A stretch of DNA of 64,000 nt from positions 85,474 through 149,473 of the forward strand of contig JAJQBQ010000038.1 in NCBI GenBank assembly GCA_021203205.1, written 5' to 3'. Within the stretch, counting starts at the first letter, position 1. Every line of letters begins with the position of its first letter. The notes below the pieces were generated by a model that made no database searches, had not been told where the DNA came from, and worked only from the letters and a program-made list of their open reading frames with translations. The DNA comes from Lachnospiraceae bacterium (GTDB lineage: Bacteria; Bacillota; Clostridia; Lachnospirales; Lachnospiraceae). This document shows positions 8,755 to 16,318 of the stretch, one piece after another. A program made the position numbers and the translations under genes.

Positions 8755-10569
8755 ATGGAAAGGTACTGGCAGCACATCGTAAATTCCACGGAGCGGAGAG
8801 TGGAGGATTTCCTGGCAGGGCAGGTGCGGGACACATCGCGACAGGATTTTGGTCGGCTGGAGAGCGAGATGATCGAGGGGAAGCCTACGGTTTACCTGCT
8901 CACGGACTGCCTTTGCCTTTATTTCTGTGAACAGAGCCGCTATTTCAAAAATCAGGAGCTGTTCTGTGCGGTTCAGAATGGCGTGAGCTTTGTGGAGCGC
9001 TGGCAGCGGGAGGACGGAAGCTTTGACTTTCCGTCCTGCAATTTTTACTCTGCGCCGGACACAGCCTTCTGCTTTCGCCGTCTCTATGGTGCCTGGGAGC
9101 TACTGAATCAATACGGAGAGACGGAAAATGAAAAAGAACTTCGGGAGAGATACCTCCGCCTGATGGTGAACTGTGCACCGATCCTGCTGCACGGCGGGTT
9201 TCACACGCCAAACCACAGATGGGCGGTGATGTCTGCGCTGCTGGTGCTGGCGGAACTGATGGAGTCGGAGGAGAATGAGGCACTGACGCCGAAACAGCTC
9301 CGCACCCGCGCCGCTCAGTATTTGAACGAGGGTATCGACTGCGACGAGGACGGCGAATATGCGGAGCGCTCCACCGGAAATTATAATGCCGTGGTGGACA
9401 AATGCCTGATGCAGGCTTTTGAAATCACCGGAAATGAGAGCTTTGCGGCCTGCGTGGAGAGAAATCTCTCGGCCATGCTGTATTATATAGATGGCGACGG
9501 CACGGTTTTTACTGAAAATTCAACAAGGCAGGATCGGGGACGGCGACTTTACCCGGACGGATATTTTTATCTGTACACCTGGATGGCGGAGAAAACCTGC
9601 TTGGATATTTTTGACGCGGCCGCGCACAAAATCATCCGGGATAATATGCAGCAGGGAGACCTTGCACCGGACTGCATGTACATTTTTATGACACACGACC
9701 GTATGCGGCGGCATCAGTTCCGGGGGTGCGGGTATCCGAAGGAATACCGCAAATTCTTCCGGGGCTCGGAAGTGCTGCGCGTACAAAAAGGGAACTTTGG
9801 GTACAGCGTTCGAAACCACAAGGCAAAATTCCTGTTTGTAAAATTTCGGTCGCTCTCCCTTTGGATGCGCATCGGGGAAGCTTACTGCGATATCCGAAAC
9901 TTTATTCCGTCCCGGATGGAGATTGAGGATGGAGATAACCGGAGTAGAATCGGGGATGGAGATACTCTGGGGAGAATTTGGGATGGCGAATTTCAGAGAG
10001 AAATCGAAAACGTCAAACCCCGAATGAAAATCGGGAGTGGCGAATTTCAGAGAGAAATTGAAAACGGCGAACCCCGAATGAAAATCGGAAAAGGCCATGA
10101 CATTTGTGAACTGGAAACGACGGCCGAAGGCTGGTACTACGCTCCGTTTGAGGAAAAACCGGATACCGCGGACTGGTGGAAGATGGATCACACAAAACGG
10201 AAAAGGATTATCACAAGCCGTCTGACCACGAAAGTCGCAATCAGGGAACTTTCGGACGGCCTTGAAATTACGGTAAAAACCGAGGGACTTTCCGGCCTGC
10301 CGCTGCGCGTGGAGATCGGCATTCCGGCGGGGTGCGTTCTGGAACATGACGCATTTCGGCAGACCGCGCAGGCAGGACAGAGCCTGATGTTAAAGCAGGG
10401 CACGCTGCGCATTGCGGACGGCAGGACGCGGGTGGAAATCGGCCCCGGATTTGGAGCGCATGCCTTTGGCGGGCATTATTCCGGGGAGGCGGGAAATCAG
10501 GATGGATTCAGCGTTTTCATGAATGACTATACACCGTGTGAGCGGACGCTGAGGATACGCCGGGTCTGA
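8755..10569 (+). CDS. heparinase II/III-like or polysaccharide-lyase-like protein
   Basis: A 604-residue protein with no signal peptide. The first ~330 residues look alpha-helical and toroid-like, with conserved aromatic and His-containing stretches (FHTPNHRWAVMSAL; STGNYNAVVDKCLMQAF). The C-terminal half is beta-rich (ITVKTEGLSGLPLRVEIGIPAG). This layout resembles heparinase II/III-type lyases and related carbohydrate enzymes, but I cannot name a family or substrate. The GTG at 8740 is in frame; the ATG at 8755 with GAGG 9 bases upstream is preferred. An 18-residue in-frame duplication sits near residues 411-446. A cytosolic location suggests it acts on imported oligosaccharides. Confidence 0.55.
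   Translation: MERYWQHIVNSTERRVEDFLAGQVRDTSRQDFGRLESEMIEGKPTVYLLTDCLCLYFCEQSRYFKNQELFCAVQNGVSFVERWQREDGSFDFPSCNFYSAPDTAFCFRRLYGAWELLNQYGETENEKELRERYLRLMVNCAPILLHGGFHTPNHRWAVMSALLVLAELMESEENEALTPKQLRTRAAQYLNEGIDCDEDGEYAERSTGNYNAVVDKCLMQAFEITGNESFAACVERNLSAMLYYIDGDGTVFTENSTRQDRGRRLYPDGYFYLYTWMAEKTCLDIFDAAAHKIIRDNMQQGDLAPDCMYIFMTHDRMRRHQFRGCGYPKEYRKFFRGSEVLRVQKGNFGYSVRNHKAKFLFVKFRSLSLWMRIGEAYCDIRNFIPSRMEIEDGDNRSRIGDGDTLGRIWDGEFQREIENVKPRMKIGSGEFQREIENGEPRMKIGKGHDICELETTAEGWYYAPFEEKPDTADWWKMDHTKRKRIITSRLTTKVAIRELSDGLEITVKTEGLSGLPLRVEIGIPAGCVLEHDAFRQTAQAGQSLMLKQGTLRIADGRTRVEIGPGFGAHAFGGHYSGEAGNQDGFSVFMNDYTPCERTLRIRRV
9985..10092 (+). repeat. 54-bp in-frame tandem duplication
   Basis: Two near-identical 54-base units (9985-10038 and 10039-10092) each encode GEFQREIEN-x2-PRMKIG-x. 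The preceding stretch (IGDGDTLGRI) looks like a more decayed copy. Confidence 0.85.
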
Positions 10570-10571
10570 TG

Positions 10572-10607
10572 ACAGTGCGTCCGAATCTGTATTTTCGGGC
10601 GCACTGT
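10572..10607 (+). terminator. hairpin terminator of the lyase-like gene
   Basis: ACAGTGCGTCCG pairs with CGGGCGCACTGT, and TCGTTTTTG follows shortly after. It lies between convergent genes. Confidence 0.65.
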
Positions 10608-10690
10608 GGCTGTCGTTTTTGTCCTTTCACTATGTTCATCTTATGTTTCTTCCGACGTGGCTGCGGACGAAAGGCTGCGGTTATAAAACG

Positions 10691-11440
10691 TCATGCGTTT
10701 TCTCCACGCGGCCACATGGAATCACGGAACATGTCAGGAAAATCTATACGGCAATCTCCGTCATAGATGCCAACCGGAACGACATCATCAAATGTATACA
10801 CGCGCGGCAGCACATCCAGATCGGGATTTCGGAACAGATAAACCTCGATCGTCTCCTTTTCCGGATCAATCAGCCAGCACTCCCGCACCCCGGCTTCGCG
10901 GTATTTTCGAAGCTTTATGATTTTATCTTTCCGGCGGGTCGAGGGGGAGAGAATCTCCGCGACGAAATCCGGTGCGCCATAAATTTTCTTCTCCTGAGCT
11001 TTATCCCTGTCGCAGAGAATCGTCACATCAGGCTGCAGCATAGTCCAGATATCGCGGTCCAGCTGTATGTCCAGAGGTGCAGGGAAGACCATACATTTTC
11101 CTTTCCTGTTCCTAACATACAGAGTTAAAATCGTGGTCAGTTGTGCCAGGATCCACTGATGCTTTAATGAGGGTGCTGCCATCAGATAAAGTTCCCCGTC
11201 GATCAGCTCTGCGCGGATGTCATCCGGCAGAGTGTAATAATCTTCAATCGTATACTCTCCCTGCCTTTTTCCATGGCCATAGGCCACCTCAGCTTCCTTC
11301 AGGCGGCATGGCTCCGTATCCGCATAGTCAGGATAAACGATTCTGCTGGCTTGACTGACGCCGGAAACTTTCGAATCCTCTTTTGCTTCTGATAAATCTG
11401 AAGTCCCCTTTGTTTCGGGTAAATGATCATGAATGTCCAT
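10691..11440 (-). CDS. Uma2-family endonuclease-like protein
   Basis: A 249-residue protein with a C-terminal PD-(D/E)XK-type fold as in the Uma2/DUF820 family. The hallmarks are YTIEDYYTLPDD, AELIDGELYLM, QPDVTILCD, PDFVAEILSPSTRRKDKIIK and YREAGVRECWLIDP. The catalytic acidic and Lys residues of the nuclease core lie in the last motifs. The family is widespread and its biological role is poorly known. The N-terminal ~60 residues are a low-complexity extension. AAAGGAG precedes the ATG. It stands alone on the minus strand, convergent with the lyase-like gene. Confidence 0.85.
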   Translation of the reverse strand: MDIHDHLPETKGTSDLSEAKEDSKVSGVSQASRIVYPDYADTEPCRLKEAEVAYGHGKRQGEYTIEDYYTLPDDIRAELIDGELYLMAAPSLKHQWILAQLTTILTLYVRNRKGKCMVFPAPLDIQLDRDIWTMLQPDVTILCDRDKAQEKKIYGAPDFVAEILSPSTRRKDKIIKLRKYREAGVRECWLIDPEKETIEVYLFRNPDLDVLPRVYTFDDVVPVGIYDGDCRIDFPDMFRDSMWPRGENA

Positions 11441-11460
11441 ATGATAGTTGCTCCTTTTAT

Positions 11461-11490
11461 GTTGCTTCCAAACTCATGAGTTCGGAAGCT
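11461..11490. repeat. dispersed 40-bp repeat, copy 1 (partial)
   Basis: GTTGCTTCCAAACTCATGAG followed by TTCGGAAGC resembles the repeats at 44081, 51981, 53411 and 56092, with the CTTCCAAA-TCATG-GGAAG core. It sits just upstream of the Uma2 gene. Confidence 0.5.
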
Positions 11491-11563
11491 TAGCGCCATG
11501 TTACCACGGTCGAAAGAAGTTTGTCAATCGCTTTATGAGATTTTATAAACATTTTATAGTAGT

Positions 11564-11631
11564 CACATGCGATGCAACATCCTCGCGCCGCAATATGAGA
11601 TAGAGCGGGTTACATCGCATGTAACATGTTA
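11564..11631. repeat. inverted repeats in intergenic region
   Basis: ACATGCGATG (11564-11573) is inverted as CATCGCATGT (11612-11621), which runs into the perfect palindrome GTAACATGTTAC (11620-11631). This could be an operator or RNA structure. Nothing else is recognisable in 11491-11800. Confidence 0.55.
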
Positions 11632-11809
11632 CATATAACAGACAGTAACAATCTGATTTACGGAAATAGAATGAATGCAACAATGTTGGAGGCAAACGTA
11701 ATGACACCACGGATTCTCAAATTCCTGATTTTTGCCTCCTGGTGATTATAATTGTGTGGGTAAAAAACTTTTGAAAGTTATAACTTAGGGATTGACGAAA
11801 GTCTTTTGA

Positions 11810-11917
11810 TATGTTAACTTTTTTTATAGACAACTTTTCGAAGCACGACTGTTCGACGAAATTAAAGAATACAGACAGAAGCAGGATGAAGCGAATTTTA
11901 AAAGAGTCCGACCATAA
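11810..11917 (+). pseudogene. possible gene remnant
   Basis: The frame reads FYRQLFEARLFDEIKEYRQ and ends about a dozen residues later at a stop. It has protein-like composition and amphipathic helix character but no start codon or ribosome-binding site, and an in-frame stop lies just upstream. It may be the 3' end of a decayed gene. An alternative ATG-started 46-codon frame overlaps it and looks less natural. Confidence 0.25.
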
Positions 11918-11933
11918 ACGGGCTCTTTTCTTT
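11900..11933. terminator. intrinsic terminator
   Basis: AAAAGAGTCC pairs along 10 positions (one G-U) with GGGCTCTTTT, followed by CTTTC. The A-rich 5' side would also allow termination on the other strand. Confidence 0.65.
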
Positions 11934-12066
11934 CAAAGGAGCAGGTACTGAAAGAAGAACTTTTATTACAATGATCGGCAGCGGAATGGAGATTACTGTG
12001 AAAGAACGCAGAATTTTCATTGCTATTTGTGCCGCCAGCTAAAAAGGCGGCGGAATGGGGATTAAT

Positions 12067-13065
12067 ATGAAAACAGGATTTATCGGCGCAGGCCGTGTGG
12101 GATTTTCCCTCGGAAAATACCTGGTAAGCCACCGGGTGACGGTATCGGGTTATTATGACCACACTCCGGAACATGCGGCTCAGGCGGCAGAGTTCACCGG
12201 GACGAAAGCTTTTCGGACTCCGGGGGAGCTTACAGAAGACTGCGATCTGCTGTTTCTGACTACCCCCGACGGAGTAATCCGTGATGTGTGGGATGAGATT
12301 CGTGATGAGAGCGTTCGGAAAGCGAGCGCATATCAGGATGAATCCGCCGGACAGCCAGGCGCACATCGGGATGATATCGCCCTGAAGTCGGGGGTAATCC
12401 GGGATAATGTGAGTCAATGTATGCGTGAACTTTCTGAGCTGCCGCTTGCCGGAAAGATCATCTGCCACTGCAGCGGCTCTCTGACTTCGGAAATCTTTGA
12501 AGGGATCCGGGAGACCGGCGCCGTCGGCTGCTCTCTGCACCCGATGCTGGCCTTCTCCGACCGTTACGAATCGTACCGGCAGCTGGAGAACGCATTTTTT
12601 ACAGTCGAAGGGGACGAGCGGGCAGTGGCACAGATGACGGAGCTTTTTGAATCGCTGGGGAACCGCGTCTGCCCGATCGAGGCGGACAAAAAAGCGCTGT
12701 ACCACACGGCGGCGAGTGTGCTGTCGAATCAGGTGGTGGCCGTGCTGGACACGGGCTACCGTCTGCTCATGCAGTGCGGTTTTTCCGAGGAGGAAGCGAG
12801 GAGCGCCAGCGAACGCCTCGTGCGCGGCAATGTGGATCATGTCATCCGGGACGGATGTGTGCAGGCACTCACCGGGCCGATCGAGCGGGGAGATGCGGAA
12901 ACGGTGCGGAAACATCTGGGCTGTCTGGAAGGGGAGGATCGCCGGATGTACCGGGTGCTGGGGCGAAAGCTGACAGAAGTTGCGCAGGCGAAGCATCCGG
13001 AGAAAGATTATGGGGAGATCGGGCAGATATTGCATGAAAATGTCACAGTCACATCCACTTCATGA
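12067..13065 (+). CDS. Rossmann-like/DUF2520 protein
   Basis: A 332-residue protein with an N-terminal NAD(P)-binding fold (FIGAGRVGFSLGKYL, residues 4-18) and a C-terminal DUF2520 helical domain (LHPMLAFSDRYESYRQLENA, then HTAASVLSNQVVAVLD). It resembles ProC-type dehydrogenases; in other Firmicutes it often neighbours pantothenate or tRNA-modification genes. The substrate is unknown. The ATG at 12067 is chosen over 12055 because the GxGxxG motif must be close to the N-terminus and GGGGAT lies before it. Between strand 4 and the CHCSG motif there is an extra ~40-residue hydrophilic insert with degenerate repeats (QDESAGQPGAHRDD). Confidence 0.8.
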   Translation: MKTGFIGAGRVGFSLGKYLVSHRVTVSGYYDHTPEHAAQAAEFTGTKAFRTPGELTEDCDLLFLTTPDGVIRDVWDEIRDESVRKASAYQDESAGQPGAHRDDIALKSGVIRDNVSQCMRELSELPLAGKIICHCSGSLTSEIFEGIRETGAVGCSLHPMLAFSDRYESYRQLENAFFTVEGDERAVAQMTELFESLGNRVCPIEADKKALYHTAASVLSNQVVAVLDTGYRLLMQCGFSEEEARSASERLVRGNVDHVIRDGCVQALTGPIERGDAETVRKHLGCLEGEDRRMYRVLGRKLTEVAQAKHPEKDYGEIGQILHENVTVTSTS

Positions 13066-13077
13066 GCAACACGGTGT

Positions 13078-13261
13078 GTTACTATTCATGGTCGCCTCTC
13101 CCCACATTCGCAAAAACTTCGACCAACACTTCATGAAACCGATAAATTTCGCGAAGTTTTTGCGAATGATTGGTAAGAGTTATTTGAACGCAACTGCTGC
13201 GAATGCCGAGGTTCGCTTTGCGAATTTCAGGAGCCAGACCATGAACAGGTGCGAATGTTAC
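13078..13261. repeat. palindromic MITE-like element, copy A
   Basis: The left end GTTACTATTCATGGTC (13078-13093) is matched by an inverted right end containing GACCATGAACAG..GTTAC (13237-13261). Inside is a perfect 16-bp hairpin, ATTCGCAAAAACTTCG (13106-13121) with its complement at 13152-13167. A second block with GAGGTTCGCTTTGCGAA near 13209 follows. The left half matches the element at 50533 and the right half matches 42631-42738. Confidence 0.8.
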
Positions 13262-13279
13262 TATATACGGAAATAAGAC

Positions 13280-14929
13280 ATGGACAGAAAGAAGATTAAG
13301 GATTATATCAGCCAATACAACATGATCCGCCCCGGTGACACCGTTATCGCCGCTGTGTCCGGCGGTGCGGATTCGGTCGCTCTGCTTTTCATATTGTCCG
13401 AGCTGTCAGAAGAGATGGAATTTCGGCTTTTGGCGGTTCATGTGGAACACGGCATCCGGGGGGAGGAAAGCCTTGCGGACATGCGTTTTACGGAAGAACT
13501 GTGCGCGAAGCGGGGCGTACCGCTTCGGGTTTATCATGTGGACGCGCCGGCCTGTGCCAGAGAAAACGGGATGGGCCTGGAAGAGGCAGCACGTAAGCTG
13601 CGGTATGAAATGCTGGAAGAGGCAGCGCGGGAGTTACAGTTTGAAACGCGGGAAGAGGCGGCAGCTTTAAAAATTGCCCTTGCCCACCACCAGCAGGATC
13701 AGGCGGAAACCGTTCTGTTTCGCCTCGCGCGCGGCAGCGGCCTGAACGGCCTGGCAGGAATGCAGCCTGTAAGGCAGAGCAGCGCTTCCGAAATATTGTT
13801 CGGGTGGCGGAGTGACATTTCCGAAATACGGAGCGAACGGCAGAATGAGATTTCCCGGGTGCAGCCTGGACAGCAGAATGGAATTGCGGATAGACAGTCC
13901 GGAAAACGGGATTGGAGAAGCTGCACGTATATCCGCCCGCTGCTCGCCACCCCGCGCAGTGAGATCGAAGAATATCTGGCCTCGCGCGGTCAGGAATACA
14001 GGGTGGATTCCACCAATCTGGACGAAAACTACGCCAGAAACCGCATCCGCAGCCGCGTACTCCCGGAATTGTCCGCCGTAAACGCGCAGGCTGCAGCGCA
14101 TATCGCGCAGGCGGCGGCGCAGGCGGCGGAGATCAGCGACTATATCGCCGGAGAGGCAGCGCGGGAACTGGAACGCATCGCAACGGTGGAAGAGAAACAA
14201 ATATCCGTTGAGATCCCGGAATTGTCCGTCCTTCACCCTGCTCTTCAAAAGGAACTTCTGCGCCAGGCATTGATACTCGTCGCCGGTCATGAGAAAGACC
14301 TTACGGCGGGGCATGTAGCGCAGTTACTGGAATTGACGGAAAAGACATCGGGAAAAGAAATCTGCCTGCCTTATCAGGTAAAAGCTGTGAGAGCATTTGA
14401 CCGGCTGGTGCTTTGCAGGCAACAGGAAGATGCGCAATCTGCCGCAAAGGATATAGAAAAAGCAGCAAGAGCAGCAGAAGCAACTGGAGCAGAAGCAGGC
14501 GTATTCGAAATCGGAGCAGAGCAGCTGAAAGACTTAAAAGAAACAGGAGAAACTTTAAAGATCACCCTGAGCCGGGCAGAGGAGGCGGAAATCAGAATCT
14601 GCGGGCGTTCATCGATTCCGTTGGAAGAAAAAGCAGGTGAAGGTGAAGAAGCATCCGCTCAAAAGTATTTTGACTTTGAGTGCTTAAAAGAAGGCTTTGC
14701 TATCCGCCATCGTCAGCCCGGCGATTTCTTCTTCATGAAAGACGGCCACCGTAAAAAGCTGAAACAGTATATGATTGACAAAAAAATCCCTGGCTCAGAG
14801 CGGCCAAATCTGTGGCTGCTTGCGCGTGGTTCGCAGGTGATGTGGCTGTTCGGCGGGAATGAAAATATATCTTTCCTTCAGGAGGGGCACATGGAAAAAG
14901 CGTTGGTGGCGGAGTACAAAGTTTATTAA
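13280..14929 (+). CDS. tilS: tRNA(Ile)-lysidine synthetase
   Basis: TilS converts C34 of the tRNA-Ile CAU anticodon to lysidine using ATP and lysine, letting it read AUA; the gene is essential. The PP-loop SGGADS is at residues 25-30 (AAVSGGADSVALLF). The family stretch AHHQQDQAETVLFRLARGSG and the C-terminal TilS domain (FAIRHRQPGDFF, KKLKQYMIDKKIP) are clear. At 549 residues it is ~80-100 longer than usual. The excess is low-complexity inserts: a 36-bp tandem duplication at 13576-13670 (LEEAARKLRYEM/LEEAARELQFET) and a Gln/Arg-rich insert around residues 175-215. Both lie between conserved blocks, so the enzyme is probably active. Confidence 0.95.
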   Translation: MDRKKIKDYISQYNMIRPGDTVIAAVSGGADSVALLFILSELSEEMEFRLLAVHVEHGIRGEESLADMRFTEELCAKRGVPLRVYHVDAPACARENGMGLEEAARKLRYEMLEEAARELQFETREEAAALKIALAHHQQDQAETVLFRLARGSGLNGLAGMQPVRQSSASEILFGWRSDISEIRSERQNEISRVQPGQQNGIADRQSGKRDWRSCTYIRPLLATPRSEIEEYLASRGQEYRVDSTNLDENYARNRIRSRVLPELSAVNAQAAAHIAQAAAQAAEISDYIAGEAARELERIATVEEKQISVEIPELSVLHPALQKELLRQALILVAGHEKDLTAGHVAQLLELTEKTSGKEICLPYQVKAVRAFDRLVLCRQQEDAQSAAKDIEKAARAAEATGAEAGVFEIGAEQLKDLKETGETLKITLSRAEEAEIRICGRSSIPLEEKAGEGEEASAQKYFDFECLKEGFAIRHRQPGDFFFMKDGHRKKLKQYMIDKKIPGSERPNLWLLARGSQVMWLFGGNENISFLQEGHMEKALVAEYKVY

Positions 14930-15011
14930 ACCCTGGATAAACTAAAAAAGCAGAACCACATCCATTTATCTGATTTGCAAGAAAAACTACGAAGCCCGGA
15001 TGAAAAAAAGA

Positions 15012-15040
15012 TTGCATTCTTCTCCGAGAACTGATATCAT
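15012..15040 (+). promoter_or_regulatory. promoter of the HprK/PqqD/ABC operon
   Basis: TTGCAT (15012-15017) and TATCAT (15035-15040) are 17 bases apart, 39 bases upstream of the kinase-like gene. Confidence 0.7.
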
Positions 15041-15078
15041 AGCCGGGTTATTAAGTTAGGTGAGTGAGGTGAAGCACG

Positions 15079-15873
15079 ATGGATACCTTCTGCATAGAGC
15101 TGGCGGGAGTGCCGATAGAGATTAAAAGCAGATACAATTACTGCCGCTGGTTCTGCAGGAATTATCTGACCGATTCTCAGCCGTTGTTTGACGTTTATGC
15201 CGGAGATGACAGAATGGCGGAATTGAAGGAATACAGCCCGGACATGCGGGATGAATTCCTGGAGCGCGATGCCATTTACTCCGCTATAGCCTCGAAGCTT
15301 CCCTATTATAATCGCGTGACGCTGCATGGTGCCTGTATTTCGTATAAAGGGCAGGGCATCCTTTTTACGGCCGCCAGCGGCACGGGAAAATCCACGCACA
15401 TCGGGCTGTGGAAGCGGTATCTCGGCGAAGATGTGGATATTGTCAACGGGGATAAGCCGATTTTTCAGGTGGAAGACAGAAACGGAGAAATCGGCATCAC
15501 CGCCTGGGACACTCCCTGGTGCGGCAAGGAGGGCTGGAACCGCAAACACAGTGCGCCCATGCGCGCCATCTGTTTTATCCGGCGCACGGAGGACGGCGAA
15601 AACCATATCCGCAAGGTGGATCCGGACGAGTCCATTTCGCTGATGCTCCGCCAGATGTTCCATCCTTATGAGCCGGAAGCCACGGGGCTGATGCTGGAAT
15701 TGTTTGATCAGATTATTGAGACATTGCCGATGTATCTGCTGGAGTGCGATATCTCCGAGGATGCTGTCAGGTGCAGCTTTGAAGCTCTGACAGGGGAGAA
15801 ATATGTGAGCGGCGGGAGCTGGTATACACCGGAAGATATAAACACGCTGTGGCGGATGCCGGCAGAGATATGA
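15079..15873 (+). CDS. HPr-kinase-like P-loop protein
   Basis: A 264-residue protein resembling the HprK-like kinases found in RiPP and PqqD-containing clusters, not the catabolite-control HprK itself. Walker A is AASGTGKSTH, with NGDKP about 30 residues later as the presumed Walker B/catalytic region and AWDTPWCGKEG following. In lasso-peptide clusters such kinases phosphorylate the precursor peptide, but no precursor is identifiable here, so the substrate is unknown. GTGAGGTGA precedes the ATG. The 3' end runs into a 22-bp tandem repeat, which may have altered the C-terminus. Confidence 0.7.
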   Translation: MDTFCIELAGVPIEIKSRYNYCRWFCRNYLTDSQPLFDVYAGDDRMAELKEYSPDMRDEFLERDAIYSAIASKLPYYNRVTLHGACISYKGQGILFTAASGTGKSTHIGLWKRYLGEDVDIVNGDKPIFQVEDRNGEIGITAWDTPWCGKEGWNRKHSAPMRAICFIRRTEDGENHIRKVDPDESISLMLRQMFHPYEPEATGLMLELFDQIIETLPMYLLECDISEDAVRCSFEALTGEKYVSGGSWYTPEDINTLWRMPAEI

Positions 15874-16008
15874 ACGGATGCCGGCGAAAACATAGACAGA
15901 TGCCGGCGGAGTCATAAGCAGATGCCGGCGAAAACATAGACAGATGCCGGCAGAGACATGAACGAATGTCGGCAAAGACATAGACAGATGTCGACAGAGA
16001 TATGAAAC
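15855..16008 (+). repeat. seven tandem 22-bp repeats
   Basis: Units begin at 15855, 15877, 15899, 15921, 15943, 15965 and 15987 with consensus GATGCCGGCRAARACATARAC. The first overlaps the last codons of the kinase-like gene; the last two are more diverged (ATGTCGGC, ATGTCGAC). Because 22 is not a multiple of three the array cannot be one coding frame. It fills nearly all of the space before the PqqD gene. Confidence 0.92.
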
Positions 16009-16026
16009 AGGCAAGGAGGACGCGCC

Positions 16027-16305
16027 ATGAAAGTCAAGGAAGGTTTTGTGATCCGTAAAGTTGCGGGAAAGTATGTGGTTGTGGCTACCGGCCAGGCGAG
16101 CCGCGAGTTTCACGGGATGGTGAAGCTGAATGAGACGGGGAAGACCATCTGGGAAGGCCTTTCGGACGGCAAAACAGTGGATGAGATCGTGGATATTCTG
16201 GCCGAAAAATCCGGCGCAAAGACGGAGGACGACCGCGCCGTGATTTCCGCGGATGTGCAGTCCATGATCGGCGAGATGACGGACGCCGGATTTCTGGTTG
16301 ACTGA
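16027..16305 (+). CDS. PqqD-family (RRE) protein
   Basis: A 92-residue PqqD-like protein. PqqD-type domains (RiPP recognition elements) bind the leader of a precursor peptide and present it to modifying enzymes. The N-terminal beta strands (FVIRKVAGKYVVVATG), the LNETGKTIWEGL turn and the helical tail (TVDEIVDILAEK to MTDAGFLVD) match the family. AAGGAGGA is well placed before the ATG. It is followed after 13 bases by the peptidase/ABC fusion. Confidence 0.85.
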   Translation: MKVKEGFVIRKVAGKYVVVATGQASREFHGMVKLNETGKTIWEGLSDGKTVDEIVDILAEKSGAKTEDDRAVISADVQSMIGEMTDAGFLVD

Positions 16306-16318
16306 CGGAGGTTGGTGA

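Noticed and set aside
10619..11128. 169-codon plus-strand frame opposite the Uma2 gene
   Set aside because: The minus-strand frame has clear Uma2 motifs and a good ribosome-binding site; the plus-strand frame has neither.
14930..15034. 34-codon open frame in phase after the tilS stop (DKLKKQNHIHLSDL..)
   Set aside because: No start codon or ribosome-binding site, and a 34-codon open stretch is plausible by chance. The operon promoter overlaps its end.
15855..16008. Possible CRISPR array in the 22-bp repeats
   Set aside because: Units are contiguous with no unique spacers and decay gradually; no cas genes are near. It is a simple tandem repeat.
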